This document shows, in pieces, positions 30,049-37,242 of a stretch of 42,684 nt of DNA (its first letter is position 1; each line of letters begins with the position of its first letter). This DNA is from a virus: the IMG/VR virus record IMGVR_UViG_3300008012_000050, positions 1 to 42,684 of that record; one strand, given 5' to 3'. The translations under genes were made by a program, and so were the position numbers. The notes below the pieces were generated by a model. The model worked only from the letters and a program-made list of their open reading frames with translations. It did not search any database and had not been told where the DNA came from.

Positions 30049-31737
30049 ATGCCAAAAGAATTAAAATTAATAAACACCACTCTGATACCTAAGAGTGAAT
30101 TTCTGTTCTATAAGAACTTTCGAAACTCTTTTTCTACTCCTCCATTCGCTGTCTTAGATGAGTGGTACGATAACGTAGAGAAAGCAAACCAAGTATTCTT
30201 TGATTTAACCCCAGCCACTATAACCGTCAGTGATGATGGACTGGGTATGGAATACGATACTTTTATTAATGACTTTTTGAGAATGAAAGACACTCAAGGT
30301 GTATCCCCTAACTCCACTGGTATCTTTGGTGTGGGTGGTTCTAAGGGTGTTCCCTATCTCATTGGTCGTCCATTGTCCATTGCATTCACCAGTAGAGACG
30401 GTAAGTCCTATTACAAAGGTGTATGGGAATATGATGGCCCTGTAAGTGAGGGTTTGTTCCCACTTGCAAAGATAAACTCCGCTAGTGTCAAGGTGTATAC
30501 TATGACGGAGTCTGAATATCGATTGGAGTTTACTCGTGAGTGTGGGTATATTCCGTCCTTTGTGTTCATGTGTGAGAGGTTAGGTAAGTATGCAGGGGAT
30601 TATGATGGTACTAAATCATTAATATTGAGTGCAATTAAGAGAAATTTGTCTGTTAAGATGATGGAAGGTAAGTCTTTGGCTGATATTACCGTCACCGACA
30701 CCAATAGTAAGGGCAAACGCACTTCTGAAGACTTAATTCCTGCATATCACCCCTTTGTCAAAGTCATTGATGGGAAAACCATTATTGCACCTAATACTTT
30801 GGAACAACTTCCGTTTGAGAAGAAGAAATTTATTATTGGAGACAGTGCAGTTCTAAAACTTAAGTGTTATAAGAAATCTAATATCACCACCGAAGGAGAT
30901 AGAATAAACGAGAATATTATTAATAATGCACGAAGTGGTGAGGTTGCATTGATAGGTGCTACGAATGCAGGTCGAGAAGCTGCACCTAACAAACCTATTG
31001 TGATGATATGCAATAAAAATGGTAGAATATTGCACCGTTATATTATAGACGACACCATTCGTAGTTCGAATCCCGAACTCATGAACTTTATGGTGTTTGT
31101 TTTTTATATGGAGACGTGGGACGAAGCAGTTCCCTTTAATTTAATTAAACCAGCTCCTATGACGGGTGATGTGTATACTGATTTTAATCAGAAGATACTT
31201 GATTGGATGCAGAAACCTGCTCAAAAAGAAAGATTCACTCACGGTGAAACTAAAGATGAAGACAGAGAAACCGAAACCATTAGAGATTCTATTGTTTACG
31301 GTACCGAGTCTGTCGACAATATTACAAGAGGTGTGATTGCAGACTTGATGGATTGTCGACCAAGTCACTTTACAGACCCTAACATCGTAAGGTGTCAAGC
31401 ATCTAAAGGTGAAGTCCGTGATATCGATTTAAAAATTGAAGGGGAGACTCCTCTTATCATAGAAAATAAAATAGGTAGGATTGGAGTCGGTCAATTAGAC
31501 CAAGCCATCGGTATGTCCTACATGTTAGACTATACCCACCACATGGTTTTATTGTGTGATGAGATTTCTGCACATTTAAGAGACAATGCATGTCAAGTGA
31601 TGAAAAAAAGAATGCAGACAGACACTTTAGGTAGTGCAGTCTCTTTTACTATTATGACGAAGACTGCACTACAGACAGGAACAAAAGGTGATACCGACTT
31701 TATTGAGTTGTACCGACATGAGGATTATATTGTATGA
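30049..31737 (+). CDS. GHKL-type ATPase fused to a PD-(D/E)XK-like nuclease domain
   Basis: 562 residues. The N-terminal third has the GHKL (Hsp90/MutL/MORC/histidine-kinase) ATP site: N-box LDEWYDNVEKAN (Glu38, Asn42), G1 DDGLGM (Asp63, Gly66) and G2 GIFGVGGSKG (91-100). A middle region (~150-400) has no family I know. The C-terminus contains DIDLKIEGETPLIIENK, giving Asp460 and Glu472-x-Lys474, followed by GQLDQA (Gln482), the motif order of PD-(D/E)XK nucleases. There is no histidine-kinase phospho-acceptor domain. Such an architecture recalls ATP-gated DNA-cleaving defence or MutL-like proteins. ATGA couples it to a membrane gene. Domain calls are from motifs only. Confidence 0.8.
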   Translation: MPKELKLINTTLIPKSEFLFYKNFRNSFSTPPFAVLDEWYDNVEKANQVFFDLTPATITVSDDGLGMEYDTFINDFLRMKDTQGVSPNSTGIFGVGGSKGVPYLIGRPLSIAFTSRDGKSYYKGVWEYDGPVSEGLFPLAKINSASVKVYTMTESEYRLEFTRECGYIPSFVFMCERLGKYAGDYDGTKSLILSAIKRNLSVKMMEGKSLADITVTDTNSKGKRTSEDLIPAYHPFVKVIDGKTIIAPNTLEQLPFEKKKFIIGDSAVLKLKCYKKSNITTEGDRINENIINNARSGEVALIGATNAGREAAPNKPIVMICNKNGRILHRYIIDDTIRSSNPELMNFMVFVFYMETWDEAVPFNLIKPAPMTGDVYTDFNQKILDWMQKPAQKERFTHGETKDEDRETETIRDSIVYGTESVDNITRGVIADLMDCRPSHFTDPNIVRCQASKGEVRDIDLKIEGETPLIIENKIGRIGVGQLDQAIGMSYMLDYTHHMVLLCDEISAHLRDNACQVMKKRMQTDTLGSAVSFTIMTKTALQTGTKGDTDFIELYRHEDYIV

Positions 31738-31739
31738 GT
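31720..31739. repeat. 20-bp exact direct repeat, copy 1
   Basis: GAGGATTATATTGTATGAGT spans the end of the ATPase-nuclease gene (last residues EDYIV) and the next start. Identical to 32388-32407. Confidence 0.85.
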
Positions 31740-31952
31740 CCTAAGTCAAGAGCAATCCATAAAGAAACTGCAACCACCGTTGGTACAGGATTATTAATTA
31801 ATTACCCACTGAATCTATTTGGATTGTATATCTGTATGGATGTATTAGATATGAGTAGTTCAGTAGCAATAGGAACCTCTATAACGGTCGCTATGACCTT
31901 CGTTGCATATACTAGGGTCTATACCATAAGAAGGTGGTTTAATGACAGATAA
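31734..31952 (+). CDS. Small membrane protein, two spans, ending YTIRRWF
   Basis: 72 residues, ATGA-coupled to the ATPase-nuclease. Two hydrophobic segments (~17-37 and ~44-62) flank MDVLDMSSS; the end YTRVYTIRRWFNDR matches the style of small phage membrane proteins with a terminal RRxF (DUF7220-like, from memory). It could anchor or regulate the upstream enzyme, or be an independent phage protein. It overlaps the next gene by 11 bases. Confidence 0.65.
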   Translation: MSPKSRAIHKETATTVGTGLLINYPLNLFGLYICMDVLDMSSSVAIGTSITVAMTFVAYTRVYTIRRWFNDR

Positions 31953-32211
31953 AGACGAGAACCGATATGAGATAACCAGTGAGACTCCTCTGTATACCAA
32001 AGACTGGTATATCAAATGGGTTGCATCTGTTTTTGTCTTGTCCTCTATGTCCCTAAGAGGTGTAGAGGGATACCAAGACTGGGACTTAGGTCTTTCCTTT
32101 GTAGGTGTAGCACTTTGGTTAATCGTGTCTCTCATGTGGAATGACAGAGCTCTCATCCTCTTAAACGGTGTGGGTCTATTATTTTTATTACGGACTTTAA
32201 TTACAGGATAA
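31942..32211 (+). CDS. Small membrane protein, three spans
   Basis: 89 residues. After a charged start (MTDKDENRYEITSETPLYTK) come three hydrophobic segments: VASVFVLSSMSLRG, LSFVGVALWLIVSLMW and ALILLNGVGLLFLLRTL. No family recognised. The start overlaps the upstream stop. Confidence 0.65.
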   Translation: MTDKDENRYEITSETPLYTKDWYIKWVASVFVLSSMSLRGVEGYQDWDLGLSFVGVALWLIVSLMWNDRALILLNGVGLLFLLRTLITG

Positions 32212-32214
32212 ATA
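32208..32214 (+). promoter_or_regulatory. Late-promoter-like box ATAAATA
   Basis: ATAAATA overlaps the preceding stop and ends five bases before ATG 32220. Confidence 0.5.
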
Positions 32215-32219
32215 GAAGT

Positions 32220-32405
32220 ATGTTAGAATTAATTTTATTACCTTGGACACTATTTAAATACCTTTTCTCGTTAGGTCTATGGAGTGTTTTCTTTATTACA
32301 CTACATTACCTATGGAAGAAGCACGACTGCAGTGAGTGGACTCTCAATGCACTGAGAAGCAATAAAAAGAAGGTTGAAGAAAAACCCGAGGATTATATTG
32401 TATGA
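32220..32405 (+). CDS. Small membrane protein ending EDYIV
   Basis: 61 residues. A hydrophobic half (LILLPWTLFKYLFSLGLWSV plus FFITLHYLW) is followed by a basic tail (RSNKKKVEEKPEDYIV). The last five residues match those of the 562-residue protein at 30049, because the DNA there is a 20-base exact repeat. The stop overlaps the next start as ATGA. Confidence 0.65.
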   Translation: MLELILLPWTLFKYLFSLGLWSVFFITLHYLWKKHDCSEWTLNALRSNKKKVEEKPEDYIV

Positions 32406-32407
32406 GT
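32388..32407. repeat. 20-bp exact direct repeat, copy 2
   Basis: Second copy of GAGGATTATATTGTATGAGT, again at an ATGA gene junction. The copies bracket 31740-32387, three membrane genes. Confidence 0.85.
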
Positions 32408-32584
32408 ACTGAATTAATATTAATACACGTTGGATTTATATTTGCACTGGTCGTATCTGTATGGTACAGTGGGTTCAAAGCAGGTCGTAAATCCATGGTG
32501 GAACAATTTATGGATGATGAGTTATTTACTCCACGGGAATTATTGACCCATTACAAACAAATAAATAAAGATATAAACAAATAA
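32402..32584 (+). CDS. Small single-span membrane protein
   Basis: 60 residues. One N-terminal span (LILIHVGFIFALVVSVWYSG) followed by a soluble tail with FKAGRKSMVEQFMDDELFTP. N-out/C-in orientation is likely from the basic KAGRK after the span. Coupled to the upstream gene by ATGA. Unknown function. Confidence 0.6.
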   Translation: MSTELILIHVGFIFALVVSVWYSGFKAGRKSMVEQFMDDELFTPRELLTHYKQINKDINK

Positions 32585-32599
32585 TAATAGGAATATATT

Positions 32600-33805
32600 A
32601 TGAGAATAATTGGAGTGAATATTTCACACGACACTTCCGTGTCAGAATTAGTAGATGGTAAAATACTCAATCTCTATGAAGAAGAAAGATGTGTCAGAGA
32701 AAAGTACTATGACCCCAACAAAGCAATACTAGAAAAATATCGTGGTCTCCTTACAATGGAGAGATATAACTTAGGGAGTGATGAATTAATCGACTCGGTT
32801 GCATTTGCATCCTATGACCGTAGAGAGATTGCCTATCATTTATCTGACGACACAGATAATATGTGGAAGAGTGAATGGGTAGAAAGATTTCTCAAAGACA
32901 TCAAAGCAACAACTCTTACCATCGATAGACTTAACGAACTTGCAGAGAAGTATGAGGAGTTCAGTTATAATATTCCTAAGACGAATTTAGATGATGATAT
33001 CATTAATCTTTTAATGAACTCACATTATTCAAACAATCAACCCTATCACTTTGATACGAACCTTCATCATGAATATCATGCTTGGAGTGCAGGATACTTT
33101 GCATACGAACAAGACCAAGTAGAAGATGCAATGTGTGTAGTGTGGGATGGTGGTGGAGCTCAGTCATATTTTGATACACATCCTGGCTACCAAGAAATCG
33201 AGTCCATCTATAAAATAGAAAAAGGTGTCCCTACTCTTAAACATCAAGTCATGTCAAACTATAGAGTCATTGACGACCTTAACTATGCACTACCCAATCA
33301 ACTAAGTGATTGTTGTCAGACAGAGGTAGAGACCACTGAAGACATCGATGGTGCAGAGGTAGTCTTTACATCAAGACCGTCCAGTGGAATGATGTTCTCG
33401 AATATGAGTCAGGCACTAGGTACAGACGACCATGGTCGAGCAGCAGGTAAAGTTATGGGGATGGCATCTTATGGTAGAGGTGAGAGTAAAGAATTTAATA
33501 AGTTTACTATTTCACAAAAACTTGAACTTGAAACATTTGAAAATTCATGTAAAACAATTCAGAGGGCATTAGACTTAGACCCTACCAATAAAAATATTAT
33601 TCTGAGTGGTGGGTATAGTTTAAACTGTACTAACAACTACAAGTACTTACAGAGATTTCCCGATGTTAATTTTTATGTAGAACCCTGTTGTCATGACGGT
33701 GGTACTGCAATAGGTGTAGCACTAAGTGCAATGTATATAATACAACAGGACGAAGACTATGTGAGTCCTTCATCTAATTATGTTAAAAGGAGTGTGTGGA
33801 CATGA
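32600..33805 (+). CDS. Carbamoyltransferase (NodU/CmcH/TobZ family), N-terminal Kae1-like domain
   Basis: 401 residues covering the first domain: GVNISHDTSVSELVDG (ATP site start), NLHHEYHAWSAGYFA (metal His residues), MCVVWDGGGAQSYFD, MSQALGTDDHGRAAGKVMGM and NIILSGGYSLNCTNN. Family members are normally one ~550-600-residue chain; here the chain stops and the second domain is encoded by the next gene in another frame. Together they would move a carbamoyl group from carbamoyl phosphate to a hydroxyl or amine of a sugar or other small molecule. AATAGGAATA lies before the ATG. Confidence 0.88.
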   Translation: MRIIGVNISHDTSVSELVDGKILNLYEEERCVREKYYDPNKAILEKYRGLLTMERYNLGSDELIDSVAFASYDRREIAYHLSDDTDNMWKSEWVERFLKDIKATTLTIDRLNELAEKYEEFSYNIPKTNLDDDIINLLMNSHYSNNQPYHFDTNLHHEYHAWSAGYFAYEQDQVEDAMCVVWDGGGAQSYFDTHPGYQEIESIYKIEKGVPTLKHQVMSNYRVIDDLNYALPNQLSDCCQTEVETTEDIDGAEVVFTSRPSSGMMFSNMSQALGTDDHGRAAGKVMGMASYGRGESKEFNKFTISQKLELETFENSCKTIQRALDLDPTNKNIILSGGYSLNCTNNYKYLQRFPDVNFYVEPCCHDGGTAIGVALSAMYIIQQDEDYVSPSSNYVKRSVWT

Positions 33806-34398
33806 AATTAACCGAAATCATTAGAGACATGGATGAGTGTGTCAGACTATTAATCGAAGAGAAACAGATAGTTGCAATCTTCCAAGGTAAAGGAGAATGG
33901 GGCCCACGTGCATTAGGTAATCGTTCCATACTCTTTGACCCAACTAATCTTCGTGCAAAACAAATTGTTAACGAGGTAAAGAAAAGAGAAGAGTATAGAC
34001 CTTTTGCAGGTAGTGTTATGTTAGAACATGCACATGAGTATTTTGAAATGCTACAGTTAAAGGAATCCCCATGGATGTCTTTTGCAATACAAGGTAAACC
34101 TCTTGCATATGAAAAGATTCCAAGTATCGTTCATGCAGATGGAACATGTAGAATCCAAACGGTGACTGAAGAACAAAACAAGAACTATTATAATCTAATT
34201 AAAAAGATGTATGAGACTAACGGTGTTCCTGTTGTCTTTAACACATCATTCAATTTAGGTGGTGAGGCATTAGTCGAAACTATCTATGATGCAATCGACA
34301 CTTGCAATCGTTCAGACATAAACTTTCTTTATGTCCCCGAAGACCAAGACATTCATATTCCATATGATGCAATTAAATTGAAAGAAATAACTAAATAG
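33802..34398 (+). CDS. Carbamoyltransferase C-terminal domain, separate gene
   Basis: 198 residues from ATG 33802 (ATGA overlap with the upstream stop; AGGAG nine bases before). It begins where the family's second domain begins: VAIFQGKGEWGPRALGNRSI is the YrdC-like carbamoyl-site signature. KKREEYRPFAGSVM, VPVVFNTSFNLGGE and the final DAIKLKEI are all conserved. With its own ribosome site it looks like a stable split protein, not decay. It should assemble with the 401-residue subunit. Confidence 0.88.
   Translation: MKLTEIIRDMDECVRLLIEEKQIVAIFQGKGEWGPRALGNRSILFDPTNLRAKQIVNEVKKREEYRPFAGSVMLEHAHEYFEMLQLKESPWMSFAIQGKPLAYEKIPSIVHADGTCRIQTVTEEQNKNYYNLIKKMYETNGVPVVFNTSFNLGGEALVETIYDAIDTCNRSDINFLYVPEDQDIHIPYDAIKLKEITK
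34391..34397 (+). promoter_or_regulatory. Late-promoter-like box CTAAATA
   Basis: CTAAATA overlaps the preceding stop and ends five bases before ATG 34403. Confidence 0.5.
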
Positions 34399-34402
34399 TT
34401 AT

Positions 34403-34735
34403 ATGGTAGAAGTCACTGATTCAGCAATACAACAACTCATTAAAAAGAATGTGTCTTTTATTAGACTCGGAGTTAAAGGTGGTGGTTGTGCTGGGTATGA
34501 ATATTTTATAGAAGACACTTCAGACTTTATTAACATATCAGATAAACTTGTAAGTTTTGGAAAGTTTACTGTAGTGTTAGATAAAGAGTCTGTACCCTAC
34601 TTGAGTGGTTCTACTTTAGACTGGGTACAAGAAGGTCTCAATGAGTTTTTTAAAATAATAAATCCGAAGGAAGAATCTTCTTGTGGATGTGGAGTGAGTA
34701 TACAGTTTAATGAAGACCTCGTCAGCAAAAGCTAA
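34403..34735 (+). CDS. A-type iron-sulfur carrier (IscA/HesB-like)
   Basis: 110 residues with the three conserved Cys of the family: one in VKGGGCAGYEY and two in SCGCGVSIQF near the C-terminus. IscA proteins carry or deliver Fe-S clusters. Possible clients in this window are the radical SAM enzyme at 40492 and host clusters damaged in infection; the many 2OG enzymes use mononuclear iron. T4-like cyanophages carry similar genes. Its end overlaps the nuclease gene by 26 bases. Confidence 0.88.
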   Translation: MVEVTDSAIQQLIKKNVSFIRLGVKGGGCAGYEYFIEDTSDFINISDKLVSFGKFTVVLDKESVPYLSGSTLDWVQEGLNEFFKIINPKEESSCGCGVSIQFNEDLVSKS

Positions 34736-35093
34736 AGGAAGAAAACTTCAACAATGGTTTGCAAAGTTAATGGTGGATACACTAGACCTTCATGAAGAAG
34801 ATATAGAGTCGAGACCTATGGGTTCACAAGGTGAAGACATTATAATGGGAAGAGAGTCACGAGAGAAGTTCCCATACAGTGTTGAGTGCAAGAATCAAGA
34901 AGCAGTGAACGTATGGAAAGCATATGAACAAGCAGAAAGTAATTGTGGTAAGTACGAACCCTTAGTTGTGATTAAGAGAAATAGAAGTAAACCATTAGTG
35001 GTGATTGATGCTGAACACTTCGTTGCACTACATAAGAAACAGTTGACTCCACTAGAGATACAACAAATAGCAATTGGAAAAGATATCAGATGA
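34710..35093 (+). CDS. Small PD-(D/E)XK nuclease (Holliday-resolvase-like)
   Basis: 127 residues. KAKGRKLQQWFAKLM, then SQGEDIIMG with the metal Asp, and YSVECKNQEAVNVWKAYEQA carrying Glu-x-Lys. This is the fold of archaeal Hjc and small phage nucleases. T4-like phages need a resolvase (gp49 in T4 is of another fold) and recombination nucleases; which job this one does is unknown. It overlaps the genes on both sides. Confidence 0.8.
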   Translation: MKTSSAKAKGRKLQQWFAKLMVDTLDLHEEDIESRPMGSQGEDIIMGRESREKFPYSVECKNQEAVNVWKAYEQAESNCGKYEPLVVIKRNRSKPLVVIDAEHFVALHKKQLTPLEIQQIAIGKDIR

Positions 35094-36490
35094 AATCGTT
35101 TAACGAAATAACAGAAGCAAGAAAGGAACAGAAACCAATACGGTTATTGATTGTGTCTGCAAAGAACGATAGTAAGATAAAGAAACCGTTTATCACTGCA
35201 GGAAGATTGCAAGAAGAGTGTAAGAAGAAAGGACTGGACTCTTACATTGCTCATATTGAAGAAGCAGTTATCAATAAACAAAAAGATATCACTACCATTA
35301 GTAATCACAGTTCAGATGTAGATTGGGTCTTAGATGAAAATGTAATTGCAATCATTCGTGGTTCTGCTGCAAGTAAAGATTCATACATGGATTTAGTTTC
35401 TCAATTAGAGAAGATGAATGTCCCATGTGTCAACAACCGTGAAACGGTTATGATGTGTGCAGACAAATACTGGAGTTCAATTAAACTTAGAGAAGTTGGG
35501 GTGACCCAACCTAGAAGTGCATTGGTACGTTCTAAGGAGACTCTACAGGAGTCTATTGAAAGTATTGACCTTGAGTACCCTTTCATATTAAAAACTCTTA
35601 GAGGGTCTAAGGGTGTCGGTGTGATGTTTATAGAATCAGAAAGGTCACTCAAAGCATTGGTTTCAATGTTGTATAAGTTAGACCCCGATGTTGAGTTTAT
35701 CGTCCAACAGTTCATTGAGTCAGATGGTGATGTTCGTGTTCAAGTTCTCGGTGGTGAAATTATCGGTGCAATGAAACGAATGCAAATCAAGGGAGACTTC
35801 CGTTCCAATATATCACAAGGTGCAGAAGGTAAACCTTATAAGTTAAGTAAAGAAGAAATCAAACTAAGTATAGATGCACATAAGTCAGTCAACGGTGACT
35901 GGACTGCAGTAGATTTTATTTTAGACAAAGATGGAACACCCTATTGTTTAGAAGTAAACAGTTCGCCTGGCACGGATGGATTCGAAGAAGCAACAGGTAT
36001 CAATGTTGCAAAGACAGTTATAGAATATTATGAAGACCGTGCAAACTGGAGAAGGACTCCAACACAAATTGGTAAGTTCGAACAGATATACATTGAAGGT
36101 GTTGGAAGAGTTGTTGCAAACTTTGATACAGGTAATAGTGCTAAGTGTTCTTTACACGCAGAGAAGTTTGAAGTCAAAGGAAAGAAAGTTCACTGGGAAG
36201 AGAACGGACATAAATTTGTACACGACCTAGTTAAGATGGTTAAGTTTGAGAGAGGAGCAGTTAATGCTAAGGTCTTTGAGAGACCTATGATACACTTCAG
36301 AGTTTCGTTTAATGGTAATGACTATGAGGATGCAGAGTTCATCTTAGATGATAGAACTCATAAGACCACTAAGTGTTTAATGAATCAGAGATTTATGAAG
36401 AGAGCAAATGTAATGGTCAACCCATCAAGGAATTTTGTGGTCACTGATTTCATTGAAACAAAAGAATTACACGACTTCGAGAAAAAATAA
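35090..36490 (+). CDS. RimK-type ATP-grasp ligase fused to ATP-dependent zinc-protease-like domain
   Basis: 466 residues. Residues 1-10 (MKSFNEITEA) resemble the T4 capsid-targeting leader, with I-T-E before Ala as an ideal prohead-protease site. Residues ~15-315 are a RimK-like ATP-grasp: FILKTLRGSKGVGV (165-178), FIVQQFIES (203-211) and the Mg site CLEVNSSPG (286-294). Residues ~330-460 resemble the retropepsin-like zinc-protease family often paired with RimK: DTG at 346-348, DRTHKT at 421-426, NPSRNF at 444-449. RimK adds Glu to ribosomal S6. ATGA-coupled upstream; an early promoter follows. Confidence 0.85.
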   Translation: MKSFNEITEARKEQKPIRLLIVSAKNDSKIKKPFITAGRLQEECKKKGLDSYIAHIEEAVINKQKDITTISNHSSDVDWVLDENVIAIIRGSAASKDSYMDLVSQLEKMNVPCVNNRETVMMCADKYWSSIKLREVGVTQPRSALVRSKETLQESIESIDLEYPFILKTLRGSKGVGVMFIESERSLKALVSMLYKLDPDVEFIVQQFIESDGDVRVQVLGGEIIGAMKRMQIKGDFRSNISQGAEGKPYKLSKEEIKLSIDAHKSVNGDWTAVDFILDKDGTPYCLEVNSSPGTDGFEEATGINVAKTVIEYYEDRANWRRTPTQIGKFEQIYIEGVGRVVANFDTGNSAKCSLHAEKFEVKGKKVHWEENGHKFVHDLVKMVKFERGAVNAKVFERPMIHFRVSFNGNDYEDAEFILDDRTHKTTKCLMNQRFMKRANVMVNPSRNFVVTDFIETKELHDFEKK

Positions 36491-36491
36491 C

Positions 36492-36521
36492 TTGACAATG
36501 CCTATCACTTAATAGTATACT
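36492..36521 (+). promoter_or_regulatory. Early-type promoter TTGACA-18-TATACT
   Basis: CTTGACAATGC, 18-base spacer, TATACT. Seven bases separate it from ATG 36529. Confidence 0.78.
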
Positions 36522-36528
36522 CTTTATT

Positions 36529-37242
36529 ATGACACAAACAAATAAAATATCTATACGAGACAGAATGCAGAATAAGGCTTTATCTGCATTTGGAGAAATT
36601 GAATATGAAATTGATGCATGGTTAGACATGCCTTATGGTTCAGACTTCAACATGTTGAAACATTTAAAACGACTTGACTATTCACCAAAGGTTATTGCCT
36701 TTATGAAAGGACAGGTAGACGACATCATCTTTGAGGTTAGAAACGAAGAAGGTTGTGAACAGTTAGAAGAAGCATATGACTTCCTATCTAAAACCAACAA
36801 GAAAAAGTTTTTAAAGTTCTTAGAAAGTATCGACAAAGGAATTGAGGAATACATTGCCACTACAGTGGTAGTTCGTAAACCCAAAATCAAAACACCCAAA
36901 CAGTTAGTGAAGACACTTCCGTTTTTAAAACAACACGGTAAGTACCGTTCCATTGACCCCGAAGAAATTATTCGTGCAAAGACACTGTTCACTTATAACA
37001 TTGCTTCACAGAAGTTTACTAAGTTTGAAACTTATGGTGGTCTATCAGTTAAGGGGTCTCGTATTATAGATTATGACGTATGTGAAGAAAAGACCTTGAC
37101 AGATATCAAACTACTTGATAGAATATACAAAGGTGGTAATATAATTGCAAGAGGATTTCTAGATGAGATTCCTCGTTCCAAGTTAAAGGATGGAAATGAT
37201 TTGCTTACCAAAAATACATTATTAATAAAAGTGATTAGATGA
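36529..37242 (+). CDS. Conserved phage protein upstream of RNase H, unknown function
   Basis: 237 residues. Helical first half (FGEIEYEIDAWLDMPYGSDF, LSKTNKKKFLKFLESIDKGI), beta-rich second half (FTKFETYGGLSVKGSRIIDY). No enzyme motif recognised. ATG 36529 is at the expected transcript start with no ribosome site before it. The stop overlaps the RNase H start. The early promoter and coupling suggest a replication-linked role. Confidence 0.7.
   Translation: MTQTNKISIRDRMQNKALSAFGEIEYEIDAWLDMPYGSDFNMLKHLKRLDYSPKVIAFMKGQVDDIIFEVRNEEGCEQLEEAYDFLSKTNKKKFLKFLESIDKGIEEYIATTVVVRKPKIKTPKQLVKTLPFLKQHGKYRSIDPEEIIRAKTLFTYNIASQKFTKFETYGGLSVKGSRIIDYDVCEEKTLTDIKLLDRIYKGGNIIARGFLDEIPRSKLKDGNDLLTKNTLLIKVIR

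Noticed and set aside
30049-31737. Sensor histidine kinase
   Set aside because: The GHKL ATP site is there, but no H-box dimerisation helix, sensor or membrane span; the C-terminus looks like a nuclease instead.
32600-34398. Carbamoyltransferase pseudogene caused by a frameshift
   Set aside because: Both halves keep all conserved motifs, and the second has a well-placed AGGAG and an ATGA overlap, so two functional genes are likelier.
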